This document shows positions 56,194 through 64,000 of a stretch of DNA of 64,000 nucleotides, piece by piece (within the stretch, counting starts at the first letter, position 1; every line of letters begins with the position of its first letter). The position numbers and the translations under genes are program-made. Below the pieces are notes generated by a model, which had not been told where the DNA came from, made no database searches, and saw nothing but the letters and a program-made list of their open reading frames with translations. Origin of the DNA: Corydoras sp. C115 (taxonomy: Eukaryota > Chordata > Actinopteri > Siluriformes > Callichthyidae). The DNA is taken from the NCBI GenBank assembly GCA_019802505.1, contig JAFMOC010000159.1, positions 932,001 through 996,000 of the forward strand, given 5' to 3'.

Positions 56194-56366
56194 TGTGCCA
56201 CAGTGATATCTGCGTTACAGACTCAGAGAATAGACTTTGATAAATTGATAAATCGGCGTGCGCACAAAAAACTTGAGTATCGATCTTTTTACGCAAGTAT
56301 TGTTCAATACCAATACCAGCGTTGGTATCGATATTATCGATATTTGTATCGATCCGCACAGCTCTA
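55451..56366. mobile_element. Non-autonomous hAT-like element, 916 bp
   Basis: Ends TAGAGCTGTGCGATACC and GATCCGCACAGCTCTA are inverse, with further nested 'ggtatcgat' inversions. The 8-bp flanks do not match (AAACACAC versus CCTTGTAC), so the TSD is lost or the boundary is off. The interior holds a C-run and a (GT)n tract. It lies upstream of VPS33A. Confidence 0.7.
56117..56191. repeat. Poly-C and (GT)n microsatellite
   Basis: A C-run of about 15 (56117-56131), then about 20 GT units (56150-56191), inside the hAT-like element. Confidence 0.95.
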
Positions 56367-56632
56367 CCTTGTACCTCAGTCCATCATTTGTCCAGAGTGA
56401 TGATAGTTATTTGGTTAATTCTACAATACAATGATTCTTGATCATTCATTAGTTATATTGGATGAAATTCAATTACATATGAAATATGTCTGTCAGCAGT
56501 GGATATCACATTCAGTTCTAATAAATGACGTTTTTGGCTGAAATCTTTGAATAAACGAACCTGAGCTTCGGCAAAAAAAAAAGTCGAGTCAGTTGCAGAT
56601 GAGACAGTTTTAATAAGGTTTTGCTTTGAAAT

Positions 56633-56772
56633 ACGGCAGCGCGGTGGCTTAGTGGTTAGCACGTTCTCCTCTCAGCACTAGTGATTCCTGGTTCGAATCC
56701 CCATCTGGGTGGAGTTTCCATGTTCTCCCCGTGTCCACGTGGGGTTTCCTCCGGGTTCTCATCGTGCCGCCC
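56633..56772 (+). repeat. SINE, head fused to an inverted head remnant
   Basis: 'ggcagcgcggtggcttagtg' to 'tttcctccgggttctc', then 'atcgtgccgccc', which is the reverse of a SINE start. The join looks like a deletion between opposite copies. Confidence 0.85.
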
Positions 56773-57065
56773 TCAGTCTGAATTATATAGATAATCTTTG
56801 GTGTGTTAGACCATTTTTTTTAAATAAAAGCTTTAGTCAGTGTATCTGTGTTACGTTTCATTTTTTTGTCTCACTACATTTTACAAGTAGCTTGCCGCCA
56901 TTGCCTATATATTTAAACTAATATTATATCTCAGTAACTGTCTAATTTTTTAGTATTTAGACACACTTCTTTTACCTGAACATATTGTAGAATCTTAAAT
57001 GTCTCTCTAAAGCTTTAAGTGACGTTCCCATAGTGTTATTGCAATGACAACCACCACTCTCAACA

Positions 57066-57158
57066 TTGTTGGGAACATTCCAGAATTGTTGGGAATGTTC
57101 AGGAATTGTTGGGAATGTTCCAAAGTTCAGAACACTTCAAAGTTGTTGGGAACGTTCC
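57066..57158. repeat. Minisatellite, TTGTTGGGAATGTTC unit
   Basis: Three clear and one to two decayed units of about 22 bp. The unit contains the near-palindrome GGAACGTTCC/GGAATGTTCC. Confidence 0.85.
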
Positions 57159-57490
57159 ATTATACTCTGTGACCATTAAAGAAATTATAAAACTTTTGAA
57201 ACTTCGGGTGTTCTTTACTCACCCTTTTTTCTCCTAAAACAGTATTCCTTTTTTTCTAAAAGCTTTAAATACACAAAAATGTACTATTATGCAACTATAG
57301 GCAATGATGTCATATAGCAACTTTTCTATTTTCTTTACTGAGTAGTTGGAAACACTGGGACATACACTTTTAGCAACTTGAATTTTGCTGCTCTTATTGA
57401 AGACTTTTGGAGACACACACATTCTTTAGGTTTTTTTTTCCATTTTTTCACACAGTCAGAGCACCACTGTTACCAACTCCTCAGTAAATA

Positions 57491-57827
57491 GCAATTGGTT
57501 AGCATGCTTGCCTCTCAGCACTGGGGATGCAGGTTTGAATCCCAATCTGAGTTGAGTTTCCAGGTTCTCCCCGTGTTTGCGCTTGTTTCCTCTGGGTTCT
57601 CTGGTTTCCTCCCGCAGTCCAAAAACATGAATTTAAGGTTAATCGAATGCTCTAAATTGCCCCATATAGTGTGTGTTTGTGTGAGTGAATGTATGCCCAG
57701 CGATAGATCGGCCCCCCCTTTCCTGGGTGTATCTGCCCGGTACTTGAAATGTTTTCTCCTGGATGGGCATTGGGAACTCCCCACGACCCTAGTAGAGGAT
57801 AAAGCGGATAATAATGAATGAATAAAT
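57491..57827 (+). repeat. SINE, older full-length copy
   Basis: 'ttggttagcatgcttgcctc' to 'gataataatgaatgaataaa'. The A box is trimmed. Confidence 0.87.
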
Positions 57828-58077
57828 TTTTAGTTGCCTAGCTAAAAAGCACACATCACATATGAGTAAGATAAAAGCATTTATATTGACACCCTGCACT
57901 GTATTCAGGGGTGGGTTCAGTGGTAGATTTGCGCATGCGCAGTTAAGTTGCAGTGCTGATGTTGTGTGATGCGGGTCTGCTCCACTGTTGCCAATTTAGC
58001 CACTTTGTTGCTACATTTAGCAACTTTTCAGACCTTCTAGCCTTTTCTTTTTTTCTGAAAGGAGACTCCAAAATATA

Positions 58078-58427
58078 TTTTCATCGCATTATCCTCTGCT
58101 TAATACTCTACTAGTGTCACGAAAGAGTTTGCCATGCTCATCAAGGGGAGAACGTTTCGGGCGCTGAGCAGATACACCCAAGACAGGGCGCCAATCTATC
58201 GCTGGACACACTCACTCACACAAACACTATATGCACATTTATATAGGAGTGATTTAGAGCAGCCAATTCACCTTGAATTTATGATTTTAAACTGTGGGAG
58301 GAAATCAGAACCCAGAGAATACCCACAGACGGGAAGAACATGAAAATTCCAAAAAGATCAGGATTGGAACCTGGATAAACAGAGTTGAGAGGTGTACATG
58401 CTAAACACTACACCACTGGGCTGCCCT
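58078..58427 (-). repeat. SINE, old degenerate copy
   Basis: 'cattatcctctgcttaatac' to 'acaccactgggctgccc'. Length retained but sequence strongly diverged. Confidence 0.8.
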
Positions 58428-58722
58428 ACAACCATATTATTTATTAATTTATTTTAAGGCCACTAATTATAATGGGATTTAAGTTAATCACAAGTCAGCC
58501 ACACTGTGTAATAAAATGTAATGTACACACTTTCAAAGCTATGGGTCAATTACATCATTTAAAAATCAGAAATGCCATAATAATATAAAAAATCTTTATT
58601 TGCAGAACACTGTTAAACATAGTTTTCATTATTTAAAAAATATGAAAAGGTAAATACAAAATAATATACTATTTGGTGGTGTATCTCATAAAAGGTATCT
58701 AAATGTATAAAAAGCCTCATTT

Positions 58723-59024
58723 TTATTCTTCTTTTTGTCTTTCTAATCGGCTCAGTAAGAGCAAAGGGACTGTAAAGAACACTGAGCTTATTATAAAGCA
58801 GATCTCAGCTCCAACCAGCCAATACACTGTGAATGAGATAAAAACAGAAAACATAACTTCATTAAGTACATGTTCTTGTTTCTAGACTCATTGTCCACAT
58901 TTACATTTAGTCATTTAGCAGATGCTTTTAATCAAAGCAACTTACAAATAAGAAAACAACACATGTTAAAAAATAAAACAGGTACACTGTAGTATAATCA
59001 AACCTGATAATTATCCAATCTGGC

Positions 59025-59090
<66 letters not shown>

Positions 59091-62000
59091 TTATTAGGGG
59101 TGAGCTGCAATATTCGCTGATTCGACGATTCGATTCGGAGAACCGTAGTCGACTATGAACCTCATAGTCGAATGTACCATTTTGACCACATGGGGGTGCC
59201 CATCGCTGCTGCTAAGCATTAGTTTTTACATGAAATGTCTTTGTTTTCGTATATATATATATATATAGCCTTTTGTCAAATAAAATCATCCTAATTTCTA
59301 GAAAAAAAAAAAAAAAAAAAAAAAAAAAAGGTTTTCTTTTGTTAGAAAAACAAGTAAAATATAAAAAAATATATATTTTTTAAAAACTACGCCCTTAGCG
59401 CCATCTTGTGGTGAAATTTAATTTTAACTGATTCGACTATCAGTCGACTATAGGGAAAATCTGACGAATCAGATTAGACTATGAAAATCTTTAGATGAAT
59501 ACAGCCCTAATATATATATATAAGTTATATATATATAAGTTAATGTAAAAAACACTGTTTTTATATAAAATTTTAATGCTGATCTAACTTTTTTGGATTA
59601 GAGCAAATTTATATAGAAGACAAGCAAGGTTAATGAAAAATTTCATGAACTTATAAAAGAGACGGCACCTGAAGAAGCCACAATTGGACCGAGTGCTCTG
59701 GCCAATGCTCCAAGACTACGCAATATACCCATCACTGTTCCTTTTTGACTGGCAGTGCCTGAAAATTTGTTATAAAGAACAATGACCATTTAGCACAGTA
59801 CAATAAAATATAATGATGAAATCAGAATAAGTAAACTAATTTAATATACATACTGTACATTTAGCATTTTATTGCCACAGAATAAATTATGAAAGTCAGC
59901 TCATCTGAGTAAATCTGATTAATCCATCTGAATGTTTTTTACCATGCTCAGAGACTTGTGCAGAAAGACATGGAACAACAGTAGCAGCACCTGATGAAAA
60001 AAATATATATATTTTGTTATTTTAACAAATAATTTTCACCAAAAATGTCCATTTGGTATCAAAGATAAATTAGTTTGGCTTACCAAAAGAATATAAAAAC
60101 AGGCTAATATACAGCAATATGAAATTCCATGTTAGTCCAATAAGCAGGAAGGCTGGAATGAGTAGAATTATTGCCTGAAATTACACAATGATGTTTATTA
60201 TAAAACGAGCCTCCCGGTCCTTAAATCTGATCTGTTTGTTCTGCCATGACAATATTGACAATAACACACAGCGTTGACCGTTTCAAATGCATATCAATGC
60301 ACAATATACAATACATTTTTGTGTATTGTATATTGCGTTGTGCAATTTGGCCACTAGATGACAGTATTGGATTGTTAGAGAAACAGGAAACCTGTCCATC
60401 AGCAATCAGAGTTCACTTTAAAAAATGCACTAGATTACAGAAGACCATTTTTAAACGCTTTTAATAAACACATTTATGAATCAAATCTAGTATAGTTTAA
60501 TATAGTGTGTTTGTAACTGTTTTTTTATAGCAATTAGGCACTCGAAACTATGTATTATTGTGAATAAATCATGGGAAAGAGGTGTAACTGTACTCTGCTA
60601 CACATCATGCCCAATAACAGCGCTTTCCTCTGATTTATTCACAAAAATGCACACCCTCTCATGCCTTATTGATATAATTAAGCATAATTTAAAATAAATG
60701 TCAATTACACATTTTATTTAGCTTTTTTACTAAGATCTTTGTTCTTGATCTTATTTAGATGTGTTGGATATGATGGCTATTTTAAGGCAAGATAAAGAAT
60801 CCCTACCACTGTCTATGCAACTATTCTAATATATAATAAATTGATTGATTGATTGATACTACTTTATTGTCAGATCAGAGACCTGAAATTTGTCTTGCAT
60901 AAAAACATTAGATAAGACAGACATTATACAAACTATAGAGCACTTCATTTACTTGCATAACTCCCACAGTCAAAAAACATGGACCAAGGTCAATTGAATT
61001 CTCTAAATTGCCCCATATAGAGTGTGTTTGTGTGAGTGAGTGTGTGCCCAGCGATAGATTGGTGCCCTGTCTTGGTTGTATCTGCCCAGCGCCCGAAACG
61101 TTCACCCCTGGATGGGCATGTGGAACCCCCCGCCACCCTAGTTAAGGATAAAGCGGAAGATAATGGATGGATGGATAATTATGGTTTAAGCTCCTTGTAT
61201 AATTTAAGTAATGATTTATGTACAAAATACTTTATTAAACCATTAAACTTTATTAAACCATGGACCACTATAGATTCCAAATGGAAGAAGTATGTATATA
61301 TTCATTGTTCAATAACATGATTAGTTCGAAACATGATTAGTATTAGAAATGATGTTTTCATCCAGCTGCACTATATTGTTATAATAGGTGGTCTCATATA
61401 GGCCCTCTCGATGCTGACCCACAATTTTTAACCATATTTTTAAAATGTGTGTTCAATTCAGATTTTACAGATGTTAGCAAACAGCTGGACCACCCAACAA
61501 TACAGTACTGCACAACTCACACGGGCGAATGAGAGCAGGATAAAACAGAAAGAGTGTCTGCCAAGTAGCTCCAAAGGATCGGCGGCGACCGAGATAATAA
61601 ATTCTGTCTAGTTATTTTTACAAATATGGTTGATTTGATGTTTCCATATTAAGATGGAATAAATCATTACACCTGATATTTATAAGACTTCACCTGTTTG
61701 ATCATTTCTGTATTAAAAACTATTGGTTTTGAGCTAAACACTATAAGAAAGTGGCTTCTCTCTGTAACAAACATTTTTTCTTTGTAACATAATAAAAGCT
61801 AACATAATATAAACTGAGCTCAGATACAGGTTGCTGTTCCCTGCTGAAATTAAAATAGAGGGCAGCATGCAGTAAGGCATTAAGCTGCTAAAATTGCTGC
61901 CCAGTAAACAAACCCAAAGAACCATAAACTGTGCTAGACCCCACTGCTTTAGCAACTAAGCAAAAGCATGACCAGGCAGTGCTTGCTGCACGCAACTAGG

Positions 62001-62345
62001 GTTGACAGGGGCATCCCCTAGTGTCTCATCAAGGATGATACCAACTATTGGTATTTGGCATATGTGTGATAATAGGTGTGTCCAGTGCTACATTCAATGT
62101 ATGCCACCTGATCATTGGGGATGTGTATTTGATTTTCGGAGTGTTAAGTGTTTTGAACTCAGCAAACATTTTTTTTAGCCAGCAAATTCATATGCTTTGA
62201 ATGTGGAATCTATTTATCTTTTACTTATGTACTTACCAAGCGGACTGTCTTTATCTGCCGGCCGGGTTGAATTCTGCGAGCATATCCACCCTGGACTGCT
62301 GCCATAGTTATGCCAATGAAAAAGAACATTTTTCCCTGTTGCATG
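58723..62345 (-). CDS. mfsd10: Major facilitator transporter MFSD10, 5' part outside window
   Basis: Multi-pass transporter of the major facilitator superfamily; the human protein has been described as a tetracycline-transporter-like protein (TETRAN). Five minus-strand exons encode the C-terminal part: 62237-62345, 60084-60174, 59943-59990, 59669-59758 and 58723-58826 (442 nt, phases consistent, GT-AG throughout). They read QQGKMFFFIGITMAAVQGGY with ARRIQPG, then a membrane helix (IILLIPAFLLIGLTW), AATVVPCLSAQVSEHG, KGTVMGILRSLGALARALGP and a final helix with VYWLVGAEICF, ending RLERQKEE. The conserved GILRSLGALARALGP loop and YWLVGA helix are what identify it. Upstream exons lie beyond 64000; I find none in 62346-64000. 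Confidence 0.93.
58898..59010 (+). repeat. 'AGCAGACGCTTTTATCC' repeat, truncated copy
   Basis: 'catttagtcatttagcagat' to 'aatcaaacctgataattatc'. Truncated where the TA tract starts. Confidence 0.78.
59028..59090. repeat. (TA)n microsatellite
   Basis: About 55 bp of TA ending in TTTATTTATT, next to a hAT MITE. Confidence 0.95.
59095..59509 (-). mobile_element. hAT-type MITE, copy 4
   Basis: Reverse orientation: starts TAGGGGTGAGCTGC, ends CAGCCCTA. Contains an A-run of about 30. The flanks are AT-rich and no clear 8-bp duplication can be separated from the TA tracts. It lies in the last MFSD10 intron. Confidence 0.88.
60962..61177 (+). repeat. SINE, 5'-truncated, GGAT tail
   Basis: 'cccacagtcaaaaaacatgg' to 'gataatggatggatggat'. 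Preceded at 60855-60895 by 'ctactttattgtcagatcag', not part of the family. Confidence 0.9.
61178..62236. other. MFSD10 intron, nothing recognised
   Basis: AT-rich, no repeat family of this window and no exon. A GC-richer patch (about 61545-61600, 'aggatcggcggcgaccgaga') stands out but has no coding character. Confidence 0.5.
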
Positions 62346-62891
62346 CTGAAGAAAAATATTTTTAGGTTGCTATTGATGTCAAAAAGCACAAAATTAAATA
62401 AATAAAACTGTAATGAGGCCTAGTTAGTCTGTCTCATTTCCAAATGGTGAAGAAAATAAGTTGGGTTGATGACTGAAGGTTTAAAATGTGTAATTATAAT
62501 TGTCCACTGTAATTGTAATTCTGTTTTATATACATAGGCTAACATTTTGCTTTGATATCTCTTTGCCTCATTGACATATAAGTATAGATGCTACCAAACT
62601 ACACTTGGTCAAATTAAAGCTCTGATTGACACTTCAAAATCAGCCAGGCAAACTCTATCAGTAACTTTGACTACAAAAACTACTAAATCAACACATTCAT
62701 GCATCTTGATTTTTTACATCAAAAAGCATCAGACCCATTTTACCTGAGCAGGCATTTCAACTGTAAGTCCAAACAATCATCTTTTTGGTTTACCTTTTTG
62801 GTTTACCTACAAAGTTTGCTTGCTGGTCACCTCAACTGATCAAAAATACTTTAATCAACCCAAGCAAATACAAGCTCTGACCATAGGATAT

Positions 62892-63244
62892 TGTAACAGG
62901 TGCCTAGGGCACCTGTCACCGTTTCTGTGTTTCCCTTCGTTCTTTTGAGTTAATTAACGTTCATTTATCATTAGTTTAGTTAAATAACTCTTTCTTGTTA
63001 TTGGTTGTTTTGGTGCACGTGGTCGGATGTGTTTGTGTATTTATTTCCTGTGTTTTCCCGTCCTTGGTGCACGTCTTAGTTTAATGTCCACTCGTTTATG
63101 TACCGGTGTATTTGGTGTCACGTCACCATAATAAGTTCTGTTCCTGCTACCTGCGTGCCTGTCTTCCCTTCTGCGCGTTAGAGCGCTGCGGCTCTGCGCT
63201 TCCTATGCGCAGCCGCTCTTAGCCCCAGGGAGACGAGTGTGACA
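62892..63244 (+). mobile_element. Solo LTR related to the 46812 element, 5-bp TSD
   Basis: 353 bp from TGTAACAGGTGCC to GAGTGTGACA, flanked by GATAT on both sides (62887-62891 and 63245-63249). It shares the terminal hairpin, 'gttgttttggtgcacgtgg'-like blocks, 'gcgcgttagagcgctgcggc' and the GTGACA end with the 385-bp LTRs, but is clearly diverged. It is a second subfamily and the remnant of recombination between two LTRs. It lies upstream of MFSD10 exon 62237-62345, within the gene. Confidence 0.9.
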
Positions 63245-63249
63245 GATAT

Positions 63250-63777
63250 ACTGTAGGACAATCTCTTGATCTGAGCATAGATCTCTTATCTACACTGTAT
63301 TTTCCCAATGAAAACCATAATGGCTCATTGCACTATACTGACAATTTCCACATAGTGTCTTTAAGTGTTTCTCACTATGTGCTAATTGTCTGTATAAAGA
63401 CTACAACCTAACTTACTGACATGTTTTATACTTTTAAGATGTTTTGGATGGATGGATGGATGGATTTGCGTCGTGACAAAATTATAGTCAGATGCTGAAA
63501 CAGTCACAGCTGACATAATGATACCTGTCTGCATTTTACATGAATTAAGAGTCACAACCCAGCTCCACTGACACTGACTCCATCATGCACAGCACCATTT
63601 TTACATAGGGATCCAAGCATAGGGACCATGCCTCTCAGTGTGTCATGCTTGTTAACCAATTTGTCAAATTCTGTTACTCTCTGTTTTCATTCACCCAGAT
63701 GATAGTATTTGTGACCTAATTTGTTTGGCAATAGTGACATTAGTTTTAGTAAATAAATAATTTAACAGTGTATAGAC
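63250..63777. other. MFSD10 intron, nothing recognised
   Basis: Only a short GGAT run (about 63446-63464) is notable. Confidence 0.5.
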
Positions 63778-64000
63778 TAGTGGTGAGCTGCAATATTCGC
63801 TGATTCGAAGATTCGATTCGGAGAACCGTAGTCGACTATGAACCTCATAGTCGAATGTACCATTTTGACCACATGGGGGTGCCCATGGCTGCTGCTAAGC
63901 ATTAGTTTTTACATGAAATGTCTTTGTTTTCGTTATATATATATAGCCTTTTGTCAAATAAAATCATCCTAATTTCTGTTAATATTTTTTAAAATGATGT
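63778..64000 (-). mobile_element. hAT-type MITE, copy 5, cut by window end
   Basis: Starts TAGTGGTGAGCTGC and matches copy 4 through 'tgacaaaaggctatatata' (reversed). The far terminus lies beyond the window. Confidence 0.88.

Overview
This window is nuclear DNA from a teleost fish. It contains intron-rich vertebrate genes with GT-AG splice sites, and it is crowded with fish-type repeats: a tRNA-derived SINE with a GAAT or GGAT tail, Tc1 transposons, hAT miniature elements, LTR elements and long (TA)n tracts. The style of the SINE hints at an ostariophysan fish, but I cannot name the species. Base composition is AT-rich except for one GC-rich insertion at 46.8-49.9 kb.

Five recognisable protein genes and one unrecognised gene are present. 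GTF2H3 (minus, 344-6133; its last exon or exons lie left of the window) and EIF2B1 (plus, 6641-13985, complete, 302 aa) are arranged head to head around a promoter of about 0.5 kb with CCAAT and GC boxes. TMED2 (minus, 16585-24622, complete, 201 aa) converges on EIF2B1. After about 9 kb of repeats comes a small two-exon minus-strand gene (33371-34229), predicted to encode an 86-aa (or 49-aa) single-pass membrane protein that I do not recognise. VPS33A (minus, 35930-55161, 13 coding exons, 600 aa) follows, and then the 3' half of MFSD10 (minus, 58723-62345; its 5' exons lie right of the window). In human, TMED2, EIF2B1, GTF2H3 and VPS33A are all on 12q24.31, so part of this block is ancestral linkage. 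The genes do not form one pathway: general transcription and repair (TFIIH), translation initiation (eIF2B), early secretory traffic (p24), endolysosomal fusion (HOPS/CORVET) and a membrane transporter.

Mobile DNA makes up much of the rest. About 42 copies or fragments of one SINE family are scattered on both strands. There are two long Tc1 elements. The one in EIF2B1 intron 5 is dead, with a lost start and two nonsense codons. The one in TMED2 intron 2 has an uninterrupted 339-aa DD34E transposase and well-preserved terminal repeats. There are also two Tc1 relics (one folded into an inverted duplication), five copies of one hAT-type miniature element (two with perfect 8-bp target duplications), two larger non-autonomous hAT-like elements, a LINE 3' end, and solo LTRs.

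The most striking object is a 3071-bp LTR element in VPS33A intron 5. Its two 385-bp LTRs read as identical and it has a perfect 5-bp target duplication (CAACA). It shows no gag, protease, reverse transcriptase or integrase. Instead its GC-rich interior encodes one 608-aa low-complexity protein built from four successive tandem peptide arrays. A related solo LTR sits upstream of the last visible MFSD10 exon. This looks like a recently mobile non-autonomous retroelement family. The other candidate novelty is the small membrane protein gene at 33.4-34.2 kb.
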